This document shows positions 42,563 to 51,167 of a stretch of 64,000 nucleotides of DNA, one piece after another. A program made the translations under genes and the position numbers. Position 1 is the stretch's first letter; each line of letters opens with the position of its first letter. The notes below the pieces were generated by a model. It did no database searches and was not told the DNA's origin. It saw only the letters and a list, made by a program, of their open reading frames with translations. The DNA comes from JAQBVV01 sp965249205 (GTDB lineage: Bacteria > Acidobacteriota > Vicinamibacteria > Vicinamibacterales > UBA2999), in NCBI GenBank assembly GCA_965249205.1, contig CBDFLL010000004.1, positions 806,001 through 870,000 of the forward strand, read 5' to 3'.

Positions 42563-44257
42563 ATGAGCGCAATCATTCTCGCCGTAACCGGTCTTGCGGC
42601 CGTGAGTCTCGGCTATCGTTTTTATTCGAAGTTCATCGCCGAGAAGATCTACAAGCTCGATCCGGACTTCGAGACACCAGCCCACGCGATGCAGGATGAC
42701 GTGGACTTCGTTCCCACGAACAGGGTCGTGTTGTGGGGCCATCATTTCACGGCCGTTGCCGGCGCCGCGCCGATCATCGGACCGGCTATCGCGGTCATCT
42801 GGGGATGGCTGCCCGCGTTCCTCTGGGTCATCGGCGGCACGATCTTCTTCGCGGGTGTACACGACTTTGGCGCGATATGGGCCAGCGTCCGCAACAAAGG
42901 CACGTCGGTCGGGGCCCTCACCGGCGAGGTGGTCGGCCCTCGAGCGCGCACCCTGTTCATGATCGTGATCTTTCTTCTGCTCCTGATGGTCAACGCCGTC
43001 TTCGCCGTTGCGATTTCCAACGCCCTGGTGGCCACACCCAGCGCGGTGATTCCCGTGTGGAGCGCGATCGCCGTCGCCGTCGTCATTGGCGTGTTGATCT
43101 ACCGGGTCGGCGTGCCGATCCTGTGGCCGACCATCGTCGGCACGATCATTCTCTATGCCGTCATCTATCTCGGCGAGGCCGTGCCCGTGGGGCTACCGGA
43201 GAGCTTCCTCGGCCTTGCGCCGGCTCCGCAGTGGATCCTGATCCTCTTTGCCTACGCGCTGGTCGCCTCGCTGCTTCCGGTGTGGCTGCTCCTTCAGCCG
43301 AGGGATTACATCAACGGCATTCAACTCTTCATCGGCCTGGGTCTCTTGTTCGGGGCCGTCTTCATTGCCAACCCCACTATCGTCGCGCCGATGTTCAACA
43401 CGAACGTGCCGGAGGGCACGCCACCCATCTTCCCGCTGCTCTTCGTGACCATCGCATGCGGGGCCATCTCCGGGTTCCATGGTCTCGTCTCGTCCGGCAC
43501 AACCTCCAAGCAGCTGAACAAGGAGACGGACGCGCGTTTCGTCGGCTATCTGGGTTCGTCGGGTGAGGGTCTGCTCGCCCTTGTCGTGATCATCGCTGTG
43601 TCCGCGGGCTTCGCGTCCCTGGCTGAGTGGGAGGCGACCTACTCGGCCTTCGGCACAACGGGCATCGCGACGTTCGTCGCCGGCGGGTCGTCCATCATTT
43701 CGTCCGGCACGGGCCTTTCACAGGAGTTTGCCGCCACGCTGCTCGCCGTGATGGCCGTGTTGTTCGCCGGCACGACGATGGATGCCGGGGTGCGGCTCCA
43801 GCGCTACATCGTCCAGGAATGGGGAGTGATCTACAAGATTCCCGCCCTGCAGAACGGCTACGTCGCGACGTGCCTCGCCGTCGCCGCATGCGTAGCGCTC
43901 GCCTTCGGAGCCGGCGGCGCCGACGGTCAGGGAGGCATGCTCATCTGGCCGCTGTTCGGGACCACCAATCAGCTCCTGGCAGGCCTGACCTTGCTTGTGA
44001 TCAGCGTCATGCTGGTCAAGCTGAGACGACGGTACATCTTTACGCTGGTGCCAATGGTGTTTGTCACGTCGATGTCGTTCCTTGCGGCGCTCTATCAGCT
44101 CTGGGATCTGTTCGCGAGCGCCCAGTACATGCTCGTAGGGCTGGACGTCGTGATCGTTATCGCGTCGATCTTTGTGCTCCTGGAATCCGCGGCTGCCTTC
44201 ACCAGAGAGAGGCGGGCCGCAGACGCGTCCACCACAGCGGCAGCGTCCGCGAGTTGA
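42563..44257 (+). CDS. cstA: Carbon starvation protein CstA family transporter
   Basis: The 564-residue membrane protein has about 14 to 16 helices. CstA signatures are YSKFIAEKIYKLDPDFETPA, TNRVVLWGHHFTAVAGAAPI and GPAIAVIWGWLPAFLWV, followed by FHGLVSSGTTSKQL and an AGTTMDAGVRLQRYI segment. CstA and its paralogue take up peptides or pyruvate in E. coli. The start at 42563 avoids a non-homologous leader. It is coupled (TTGA) to a small CC-ending protein and an ArsA-like ATPase, an unusual context for a transporter. Confidence 0.94.
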   Translation: MSAIILAVTGLAAVSLGYRFYSKFIAEKIYKLDPDFETPAHAMQDDVDFVPTNRVVLWGHHFTAVAGAAPIIGPAIAVIWGWLPAFLWVIGGTIFFAGVHDFGAIWASVRNKGTSVGALTGEVVGPRARTLFMIVIFLLLLMVNAVFAVAISNALVATPSAVIPVWSAIAVAVVIGVLIYRVGVPILWPTIVGTIILYAVIYLGEAVPVGLPESFLGLAPAPQWILILFAYALVASLLPVWLLLQPRDYINGIQLFIGLGLLFGAVFIANPTIVAPMFNTNVPEGTPPIFPLLFVTIACGAISGFHGLVSSGTTSKQLNKETDARFVGYLGSSGEGLLALVVIIAVSAGFASLAEWEATYSAFGTTGIATFVAGGSSIISSGTGLSQEFAATLLAVMAVLFAGTTMDAGVRLQRYIVQEWGVIYKIPALQNGYVATCLAVAACVALAFGAGGADGQGGMLIWPLFGTTNQLLAGLTLLVISVMLVKLRRRYIFTLVPMVFVTSMSFLAALYQLWDLFASAQYMLVGLDVVIVIASIFVLLESAAAFTRERRAADASTTAAASAS

Positions 44258-44535
44258 CGTACTTGGCGTGGACTGACGTCAGGAAGACTCTGCGCTGGGG
44301 GGCCTATCTGGCCTCGGAGTTCTATCACGCCCCGTATCGAGGGGCGGTCGCGCGCGCCAAGCGCGACGAGGACGACCTCTTCATGCTCCTGGTCTTCTCG
44401 GAGATGATGGGCATTCCGAACCCGGCGTCCTACTACACACTCGAGTTGCAGCCGATCCTCCTGGAGCGGTTCCACGAATGGCACACGCGCATGGGCATGG
44501 AGCATTCACCCCTCGACGACTTCAGATGCTGCTGA
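44254..44535 (+). CDS. Small protein ending in Cys-Cys (cory-CC-star type)
   Basis: The 93-residue protein begins at TTG 44254, overlapping the cstA stop; TTG 44263 and GTG 44269 are alternatives. It is helical and aromatic-rich (LRWGAYLASEFYHAPYRGAV), then DDLFMLLVFSEMMGIPNPASYYTLEL, and ends DDFRCC at the stop. I recall a family named cory-CC-star protein with such a C-terminus beside ArsA-type ATPases; no function is known to me. The tight location between cstA and an ArsA-type ATPase suggests a shared job. The terminal Cys pair could bind metal or be modified. Confidence 0.75.
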   Translation: MTYLAWTDVRKTLRWGAYLASEFYHAPYRGAVARAKRDEDDLFMLLVFSEMMGIPNPASYYTLELQPILLERFHEWHTRMGMEHSPLDDFRCC

Positions 44536-44600
44536 CCGCGGTTCGCTTCCTTCGGCGCCCTCACGGCCGAGGGCTCGACACGCAGGGGCGCTAGTCCTCG

Positions 44601-45620
44601 GTGCATCGCCTCCTCGACCGCCGCATCATTTTCGTGGGTGGGAAAGGTGGTGTCGGCAAGACCACCACCGCGGGAGCACTCGCCCTGAGGGCGGCCGACG
44701 CGGGCCGCGCGACGCTGCTCGTCTCGACCGATCCCGCGCATTCACTCGGTGACGTGTTCGACACACGGATCGGGAAGACGGAGACGCCGCTCAGCCCCAA
44801 TCTGACGGGGCTGGAAATCGATCCGGAGGCCGAGGCCGAGGAACACATCGACTCCGTCAAATCGAGCATGAAGTCACTGGTCGCCCCCAGGATGTACGAC
44901 GCGATCGATCGACAGCTCGAGTTGGCCCGTCACTCCCCTGGCACCATTGAGGCGGCTCTTCTTGAGCGCATGGCCGATCTCATGGCCGACACGAAGCGTC
45001 GCTTCGATCTGCTGATCTTCGACACGGCTCCCTCCGGCCACACCATTCGCCTGCTGTCGTTGCCGGAAATGATGGCCGCCTGGAGTGACGGGATGCTCGG
45101 ATATCGCGACCGGTCGCGAAAGCTCAGCACCCTCCTGACCGCGCTCGGCCGGCACTCAGCGGCGGAAGATGAGTTCGGGATTCTCAGCGGCGCCACCGTG
45201 ACGCCGGACGACAGCCGCGATGGTCGCATCCGCGACATGCTGCTGGCCCGGCGACGAAAATTTCATCGAGCGAGGGCTCTCCTGACCGACGCCAGCATCA
45301 CCGCATTCCTGCTCGTGATCAACGCCGAGCGGCTGCCCATTCTCGAGAGCCGAAAGACGCTCGATATCCTGAGAACGTTCGACGTGCCTGTCGCGGGAAT
45401 GATCGTAAATCGTTTGTTGCCACCGGACGCCGAGGGTGAGTTCCTCCGGGAGCGAAGGCTCCAGGAAGACAAGTACCGAAGTGAGATCGATCAGACGTTC
45501 TCAGAGCTTCCGCGTGTCTACCTGCATCTGCTCCCGCATGACGTGCATGGAATGGCTACGCTCCGCATGATCGGCTCGTCCCTGGCGGCGCAACTGGATC
45601 CCGCCGCGAAAACCAGCTAG
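44601..45620 (+). CDS. ArsA/GET3-family ATPase
   Basis: The 339-residue cytoplasmic ATPase begins at GTG 44601. It has the deviant Walker A FVGGKGGVGKTT (residues 11-22), switch I VSTDPAHSLGDVFD and switch II DTAPSGHTIRLLSLPEM. Only one ATPase domain is present, so it would work as a homodimer like GET3. The arsenite-binding cysteine triad of ArsA is not visible. Relatives target tail-anchored membrane proteins or power ArsB. Here the neighbours are CstA and the CC-ending small protein, and no ars gene is present. Confidence 0.88.
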   Translation: MHRLLDRRIIFVGGKGGVGKTTTAGALALRAADAGRATLLVSTDPAHSLGDVFDTRIGKTETPLSPNLTGLEIDPEAEAEEHIDSVKSSMKSLVAPRMYDAIDRQLELARHSPGTIEAALLERMADLMADTKRRFDLLIFDTAPSGHTIRLLSLPEMMAAWSDGMLGYRDRSRKLSTLLTALGRHSAAEDEFGILSGATVTPDDSRDGRIRDMLLARRRKFHRARALLTDASITAFLLVINAERLPILESRKTLDILRTFDVPVAGMIVNRLLPPDAEGEFLRERRLQEDKYRSEIDQTFSELPRVYLHLLPHDVHGMATLRMIGSSLAAQLDPAAKTS

Positions 45621-45792
45621 TCCGGCGCAGTGCACGCCGAGCCTGGGGCGGGGCACCCGCAGCACGGCTGAACGGGACGCGCCCAGCCGCCCGACCGCGG
45701 ATGACTGAGCCTCTATTTCGCCTGCACGACCAACACGTCAATCGGCATCGTGTCGGTGTTGGCGAAGGCGTGCTGCGAGGGCGCCTTCGGAC

Positions 45793-45894
45793 ACCGCGGT
45801 GATCGGCGCCCTGGGGGGCGACGACCTCGGGAGCAACTCCGGCTCGGCGTATGTGTTCACGCGCGAGATCACAGCACACCTGCCTGACGCATGA
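45793..45894 (+). pseudogene. Remnant of an FG-GAP repeat protein
   Basis: One reading frame encodes TAVIGALGGDDLGSNSGSAY followed by VFTRE, a typical single FG-GAP/integrin-alpha beta-propeller blade, and then stops. Nothing upstream in this frame continues the propeller. On the other strand at about 45719-45780 a stray frame ends MPIDVLVVQAK. The 250 bp after the ArsA-like gene thus look like gene debris. Confidence 0.45.
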
Positions 45895-46768
45895 CCGCCT
45901 CGGACTTCTGTCGGATTTCGCTCGCCACCTCGAAGGGATCGCCCTGCCGGAACCTCGGCAGGAAGAGCTCCACCGACAGCGCGCCGCTGTAGCCCTTGCT
46001 CGCCACCTTGCCGAGAATGGTGGTGAGCGGCGAGATGCCGTCGCCCGGAATGATTCGGGTGGTGTTGTTCAACAGCTCGCGCGGGATGTCTGGGACATCC
46101 TGAAAATGCATGTGGCCGATCTCACTGGGCTGAATGAGGTCGAGATCCTCAAGCCTGTTGTTGCCAGACCAGAAGTGATAGCAGTCGAGCAGCGGCTTGA
46201 GATTGGGATGGGCTGCGGCCCGCGTCGTCCTCAGCAGCGTGGGGAGGGTCGAGATGAAGGTGGACGCCCGCACGGCTTCGACCATCGCCGTCATGCCGAA
46301 CTCCCTGGCGATTTCGCCGACCGCCCGCATGTTGTCGGCGCCGATCTTGTAGTCGTCCGCGGTGAATGCGCCGGTGGTGCCGGTGGACGAATAGATGTTC
46401 GTCAGGCCTACGGAGGCGAAGAGATCGCAGCGCCGCCTGAAGTTCTCACGCGCTGCCGCATTCCCCGGGTGCGGCTCCCACAGCTCGTTGACACGGCTCG
46501 CGCCCGACACCGGAGTCAGGTTGAGGTCGGCAAAGAGGCGCCGCGCGGCGGCCGTCGTGTTGGTGTTGAGAAACTCGTCCAGCTGCTCGGCGACGATCTC
46601 CGCGCCCCTTACGCCCGCCCGTGACCACCCCTCGAGCGACCCGCGATAGCCCGCCGGCAGCGACGTGTTCTGGTGCACGGCGAGCGTCATCTTGCCCGAC
46701 TGCGCCGAAAGCGCAGGCACTGAGGCCAACGCCAGTGGGCTCAGGAGCAGCGCCCGTCTGGAAATCAT
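45869..46768 (-). CDS. Secreted sugar phosphate isomerase/epimerase-like (xylose isomerase-type TIM barrel)
   Basis: The 299-residue protein has a signal peptide of 21 residues (MISRRALLLSPLALASVPAL; Arg pair possible Tat). The AP-endonuclease-2-type barrel follows: GWSRAGVRGAEIV, NIYSSTGTTG, MVEAVRAS, LLDCYHFWSGN, IGHMHFQDVPDIP, IPGDGISP, GALSVELFLP, with metal ligands Glu, Asp-x2-His and Glu as expected. Related enzymes are hydroxypyruvate isomerases or sugar epimerases. Export is common in acidobacterial paralogues; the substrate is unknown. Confidence 0.82.
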   Translation of the reverse strand: MISRRALLLSPLALASVPALSAQSGKMTLAVHQNTSLPAGYRGSLEGWSRAGVRGAEIVAEQLDEFLNTNTTAAARRLFADLNLTPVSGASRVNELWEPHPGNAAARENFRRRCDLFASVGLTNIYSSTGTTGAFTADDYKIGADNMRAVGEIAREFGMTAMVEAVRASTFISTLPTLLRTTRAAAHPNLKPLLDCYHFWSGNNRLEDLDLIQPSEIGHMHFQDVPDIPRELLNNTTRIIPGDGISPLTTILGKVASKGYSGALSVELFLPRFRQGDPFEVASEIRQKSEAVMRQAGVL

Positions 46769-47009
46769 GCATTACCCCACCATGGCCGTTTCGCGTCCGG
46801 CGGCCGCAGTCTAGTCCGGAGACTGAAGCGGATCAACGCCCGAATCATCCGCGTCCCCTGCGTCGGTAAGTCGGCGCAATTGGGGTCTCGGCCCGAGCCC
46901 ATACGCGTCTCATGTCTTGTCGCGTCACCCGACGAGATGCGAGACAGCAGGTGCTCTACCGCTGAGGCGCGCATGAGCGCGGCACAAGGGTGGACCGTGC
47001 CCCGAATTC

Positions 47010-48305
47010 TCAGAAACGAGCCTGGATCCACCCAGCCACATAGTCAAAGAAATTCTTCACGGTGTTGGAGTACTCGCCCGGAGTGGTTTCGCACGTCGTA
47101 CACGGGGTGCCGCCGTGGGTAGCGCCCTCAATGACGACGTAGTCCTTATCCGTGCTCGCCGCCATGTCGTAATGGACTTCGTTGTCGCGGACGAAGTAAT
47201 GCCCGCCCATGGCGGTGATCAGAATCGGAACCGAGACGTTCTGCAACGCGCAGGGCGTGGAACTGTTCGTGGAGCACCAGTCGATGTCGTCCATGGCGTC
47301 GGCGGCGCGGACCGCATTGGCGCTGAGAAACGATCGCACGGTGAGCAGGCGAGTGCCGTCCTCGAACGTGGCGTTGGCCTCGGCCAGACCACGAGCGGGA
47401 ATCCGGACACTCTCCACCACCTGGGTCACGACAGCGCCGTCATTCTTCAATAGTTTCTGCGGTCTCACGGTGCTGTGATGCACGGACGTGTCAAGCTGCG
47501 TCAGCCGGGCTCCATTGCCGCGCGCCACCAGGAAGATGTCGTCGTCTGGATACGGGCCCTGGCGGGTCTCCATGCGCGTCAGCTTTTCGAGCGCCATGTC
47601 GATCAGGCGGTTCATGCGGGCGGCCTGCGCCCTGAAGTATCGCTGCCGAAACTGGTTCGAATAGTTCGAATCGCCATCCGGGTTGTAGCCGTTGGCGGGA
47701 TTGAACGGGTCGAGGGCGGGGTCGATCCGGCGGGGATCGTCCTCATTGACCACCGCCGGATTGATGCTGCGCAAGGCGTTGACCGAGATGCCGGGATGCG
47801 CGTCCATCAGCACGAGACCATCGGCGAGCGGCAACCCAGCGAGATCCTCGGGACACTCCACCAACTTGTTCGGTCCCTGGCAATAGGAGGGGCCTTGCTC
47901 GGCTACCGCCTGGTAGAAACTTGTCGCCGGGCCGCCGCCGCTGTGGCCGAATAGGACGACCTGCGTGATCCCCGGCTGCTTGCGAAGGAACTCGACGCCG
48001 CTCTTGATATCGAGCGCGTTCCTCTCGAAGTCTACGGCTGCCTCGTTGTTGTCCGAGCGTGGGTTCATGGCCAGCACCAGGAACCCGCGTGTCGAGAGTT
48101 CCCGCGTGGCGATGTGCGAGAGGAAGTTGGAGGTGCGATGCGTCAGCAGAACGGCGACATGCGGTGCAGGTCCGGTGTCGGGCCTGTACAAGGCACCTTT
48201 GACCGCTCCTGGGTTGAATTGAATATAGAGCGGACGGCTTTGTGCGATCACCTGCGGCGCTCCGGCGAGCAGAATCAATCCAAGAAAAGCAAATCTATGA
48301 CTCAC
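47010..48305 (-). CDS. Large secreted alpha/beta hydrolase
   Basis: About 431 residues. GTG 48305 is preceded by GAGG; a TTG two codons earlier is possible. The signal peptide ends PQVIAQ. The fold shows VLLTHRTSNFLSH, the nucleophile elbow LFGHSGGG, an insertion of about 150 residues with NPANGYNPDGDSNYSNQFRQ, and a C-terminal His in IEGATHGGTPCTTC. Four paired Cys (SYCQGPNKLVEC, PCTTCE) suggest disulfides. It may be an esterase acting outside the cytoplasm. It stands alone. Confidence 0.8.
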   Translation of the reverse strand: MSHRFAFLGLILLAGAPQVIAQSRPLYIQFNPGAVKGALYRPDTGPAPHVAVLLTHRTSNFLSHIATRELSTRGFLVLAMNPRSDNNEAAVDFERNALDIKSGVEFLRKQPGITQVVLFGHSGGGPATSFYQAVAEQGPSYCQGPNKLVECPEDLAGLPLADGLVLMDAHPGISVNALRSINPAVVNEDDPRRIDPALDPFNPANGYNPDGDSNYSNQFRQRYFRAQAARMNRLIDMALEKLTRMETRQGPYPDDDIFLVARGNGARLTQLDTSVHHSTVRPQKLLKNDGAVVTQVVESVRIPARGLAEANATFEDGTRLLTVRSFLSANAVRAADAMDDIDWCSTNSSTPCALQNVSVPILITAMGGHYFVRDNEVHYDMAASTDKDYVVIEGATHGGTPCTTCETTPGEYSNTVKNFFDYVAGWIQARF

Positions 48306-48523
48306 GAGCAACCTCGATGATGTCTGCCGGGATGATCGAGCGTACCGCCATCTGCGGTGTTCCCTGACGCCTCGAGGACAGGAGACTTCTGTCGGAGGGG
48401 GCAGTCAGGGTCGCGCAACCGCTGTTCAGTTGACTCTCGACGCCTCATAGTTCCTACGCGCGCATGGTTCTAAGACTCTAGCCTTCCGCCTTTCGACTTT
48501 GGGTTCAGGGCGCCCAAGTTCCG

Positions 48524-49345
48524 TTACGTGAGCGGCTGGAGGAAGTGGACGACGGCCCGGATCATCTCGTCCCCCACGACCAACTCGTAGTCGTTGTGAT
48601 CGGCTTCTGGAACGACAACGAGGTCCTTTGGTTCTGAAGCCGCGTCGTACAAGCGTCGACTCTGTCGAGTGGGCACGATTCGATCGTCCTCGCCCGCGAT
48701 GACGAGCAGCGGCGAGCCAATCCTGTCGATCCGATCGATCGACGGGAACGTGTCCTGCAGCAGGAACCTCACCGGCAGAAACGGATAGTGATACCGCGCC
48801 ACGTCTGCCATCGAGGTGAACGGCGACCGCAAGACGAGCGCCGCCGGAGGGTGCTCGACGGCCAGACCGACAGCAACGGCTGCCCCAAGCGACTCGCCGA
48901 AGTAGACCAGGCGCGACGGGTCAACGTCGGAGCGACCCCGCACGTACCCTTGGGCGGCGCGTCCGTCTGCGGCCAATCCGCTCTCCGTCGGGCTCCCAGG
49001 ATTTCCGCCATAACCCCGATAGTCGAAGAGCAGGACCTGCAATCCCTGCCGATGCAGCGCCGCAGCCAGCGGGGCTCGGTCCGATCGATTGCCGGCGTTC
49101 CCGTTGAACACCAGAACGGTGACCTGCGTCGACGGCTCCGACGCGGACAGGAACCAGCCGTTCAGCTCGAGTCCGTCATCCGTTTCGAAGCTCACAGTCT
49201 CGACAGGCGCCAGCCCGATCTCACCGGGCGTCGGTACGTAAGCCGTCGGAAAGTACATCAGCTGGCGCTGCATCGTCCAGAAGAACGCCAGGACGGCGCC
49301 AACCATGACAACCAATAGAGCCGCAGTGGTCATCGCGTGACGCAT
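48524..49345 (-). CDS. Membrane-anchored alpha/beta hydrolase (BEM46/ABHD13-like)
   Basis: The 273-residue protein has one N-terminal transmembrane helix (residues 5-25), then QRQLMYFPTAYVP, the usual start of the BEM46-like group. The oxyanion region is FNGNAGNRSDRAPL, the nucleophile Ser is in YFGESLGAA, the Asp in VIAGEDDRIVP, and the His in EADHNDYEL. The catalytic domain should face the periplasm or sit on the membrane. Substrates of this group are not well defined; acyl-ester hydrolysis is likely. Confidence 0.87.
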   Translation of the reverse strand: MRHAMTTAALLVVMVGAVLAFFWTMQRQLMYFPTAYVPTPGEIGLAPVETVSFETDDGLELNGWFLSASEPSTQVTVLVFNGNAGNRSDRAPLAAALHRQGLQVLLFDYRGYGGNPGSPTESGLAADGRAAQGYVRGRSDVDPSRLVYFGESLGAAVAVGLAVEHPPAALVLRSPFTSMADVARYHYPFLPVRFLLQDTFPSIDRIDRIGSPLLVIAGEDDRIVPTRQSRRLYDAASEPKDLVVVPEADHNDYELVVGDEMIRAVVHFLQPLT

Positions 49346-49393
49346 GGCTCCGCACAGTCCCGCATGTTCTTCCCGGTCACCTCTCGCATCTTC

Positions 49394-49774
49394 CTACGCT
49401 GATGGCTCTCGGCGCCCCAGATTGCCGCCTCGAAGCAGGACAAGAAAGTAGACAACCGCGTTGACGGCGATAACGGTACCACCCAGGAGGAACTGAAGCT
49501 CGCGCGTGAGTTCGGCCGGGTACACCAGTGGCACGAGGTACTGCTCGACGAAGCTCACCGAGTAGCCCGTGCCGCCGGCAGCTCGGCGGAGCAGGTTCTC
49601 GAGCGGGGTCAGGGGACAGACCCACCCGAACAGCTCGACCGCGGCGCCCCAGACGACGGCAGGCAGATGGAGCAGTGGAGCCCAGCGCCAGCGGAACGCG
49701 AGCAGGCCGCCGAAGAGTACGAACAAGATGAAGAGTATGTGCACGAGGATGACGAGATCGGCGAGAACTGTCAT
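49394..49774 (-). CDS. DUF2784 membrane protein
   Basis: The 126-residue protein has four predicted helices: LADLVILVHILFILFVLFGG, LLHLPAVVWGAAVELFGWVC, an amphipathic YSVSFVEQYLVPLVYP, and a C-terminal FLLGGTVIAVNAVVYFLVLL. The block CPLTPLENLLRR is diagnostic of DUF2784. Function unknown. It lies 48 bp upstream of the BEM46-like hydrolase gene on the same strand, possibly cotranscribed. Confidence 0.85.
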   Translation of the reverse strand: MTVLADLVILVHILFILFVLFGGLLAFRWRWAPLLHLPAVVWGAAVELFGWVCPLTPLENLLRRAAGGTGYSVSFVEQYLVPLVYPAELTRELQFLLGGTVIAVNAVVYFLVLLRGGNLGRREPSA

Positions 49775-49893
49775 GCGTGGTGCGCGGCGAAAGCCGTGAC
49801 ACGTCGGAGATGGGTTCGGGGATTCGGGTTATCCACAATCTGGCTGGCTGCGGTCGGCACGTTGGGTGAGGAGCAGTCTAATTTAACGGCCGG

Positions 49894-50110
49894 TCAACCG
49901 GCGAACGCCTGGGTGGCGGGTCCCGTGACGCCCGGTTTGGCGGCGAACAGGCCCCCGGCCAGCGGCTGGGCGCGCCGTTCTTGGTCGCTCAGACTCAATG
50001 GAGGCCGTGGTGATAAACAGCGTGTCGAGGTTTCGTCCACCAAAGGTGCAACTCGTCACGTTGGCCGTTGGGTGTTCGATCACGCAGTCGACCCGGCCAT
50101 CGGGTTCTGG
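49894..50110 (-). pseudogene. Frameshifted 3' remnant of a gluconolactonase/SMP-30 gene
   Basis: One frame gives PEPDGRVDCVIEHPTANVTS then CTFGGRNLDTLFITTASIE, the strongly conserved SMP-30/regucalcin C-terminal blades (usually T-S-C-A-F-G-G-x-D-L-D-T-L-Y-V-T-S-A). Near 50000 one extra base shifts the frame, after which LSDQERRAQPLAGGLFAAKP and a C-terminal FAG before the stop follow in register with the family. The N-terminal two thirds of the gene is absent. The fragment shows that this region is decaying. Confidence 0.75.
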
Positions 50111-50879
50111 GGTTTTCTGACAAGGGCGAGGCATAGCAACCACACGCCGACCGCACCCTATGACGATGCGACCTGCACATGACGGCGACGAAGCGCGGCT
50201 CCAGCTGGGTCGAGAGAGTCTGCGCCAACGAAACACTTCCTTCAACACGAGGCGCCATGAAACGCAGAGTAGTCAACGGGTCCAAAAGCCCGCCGGGATT
50301 TCCAGTACGTCTTGCGCCGCGGTGGTGGCGGCAATTTGAGGTTGACTGGAGCACGATCCTTGAGTCCTCGAAGCAAATCAGACCTATTCTCAGGTCCAGC
50401 TACTGTCCTGTCCAGGGCAGAATCGCTAGGAGGTCGCTGCTTCCTGCTCCTGGCTCAGAAGACGCACAACTCATTACTGATCAAAGCATCAGACTGTCGC
50501 GCGGCGGCTGGTCGCTGTCAACGCTTTCCGACGAACCGTCCCCATCAAAACGGGTGATCTCGGCAGTGTTCGTCTGATTTATCGCACACGTAAACCGGTC
50601 CTGCGGCGTGACGAGTTCGAGTGTGATTCGCCGGAATCGAGCCCATCCGTTCCGTAGCTTCGATAGCGCGATTGCCTGTTCATTCGGAATATTCAGCGAA
50701 GAGATCCAGAGCTGTGACCGCCAGCCATCGGGCGCAATGTGCGCAGTCGGAGCGGCGGCCAGGCGCATAATGGGTCTTCGGTTAACCTTCAAGGGGCCTC
50801 CAATGCTTCCTCATAGGTACGATCTTGAGCAGCCAGTCCCAACGGGATCTGGGATCGACGAGGGACATCAACAACCTTC
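50111..50879. other. Region with no recognised gene
   Basis: The sequence is less GC-rich than its surroundings. A minus-strand frame of 103 residues (50481-50792; TAHIAPDGWRSQLWI) may be a fragment of a secreted protein; it has no start context or neighbours to support it. No RNA gene or repeat was seen. Confidence 0.4.
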
Positions 50880-51164
50880 ATGCTGGGGTTGCAGTTACTC
50901 ACCAGCAAAGGAGGCTGCGATGTCCCCGACAGAGCTCACCAAGGTCCGGAACGCCCCGGCACGGGCGCTTCCGTGGATGACGTCAATCAACTTGGCCGCC
51001 AAACGGGGCAAGCGGTCCGGCAGCGCACCGTCATGCCGCTGCACAGCGTGAAGGCCTGCCCGATGCCGTACGAACTGGCCGACTTGCCGCCCCTCGTGTG
51101 CCGGCGGGTACTCACCGGCCTGTCGGCCGACGGGCAGATCACGCTCGAGGATCTCGGGAGCTGA
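50880..51164 (+). CDS. Unrecognised 3' fragment preceding the interrupted glycosyltransferase-like gene
   Basis: An open frame ends 3 nt before the next ATG (YELADLPPLVCRRVLTGL then SADGQITLEDLGS). Only the last 40 residues look protein-like; the upstream part is Gln/Arg-rich and resembles a shadow frame. The tight spacing to the next gene suggests it is the tail of a truncated gene from the same operon. No family is assigned. Confidence 0.35.
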   Translation: MLGLQLLTSKGGCDVPDRAHQGPERPGTGASVDDVNQLGRQTGQAVRQRTVMPLHSVKACPMPYELADLPPLVCRRVLTGLSADGQITLEDLGS

Positions 51165-51167
51165 GCG

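Noticed and set aside
46936..46966. A tRNA-like stretch on the minus strand (CTCAGCGGTAGAGCACCTGC)
   Set aside because: It resembles a D-arm, but no matching anticodon arm, T-arm (GTTCGA) or acceptor stem follows, so it is not a tRNA gene; at most a fragment.
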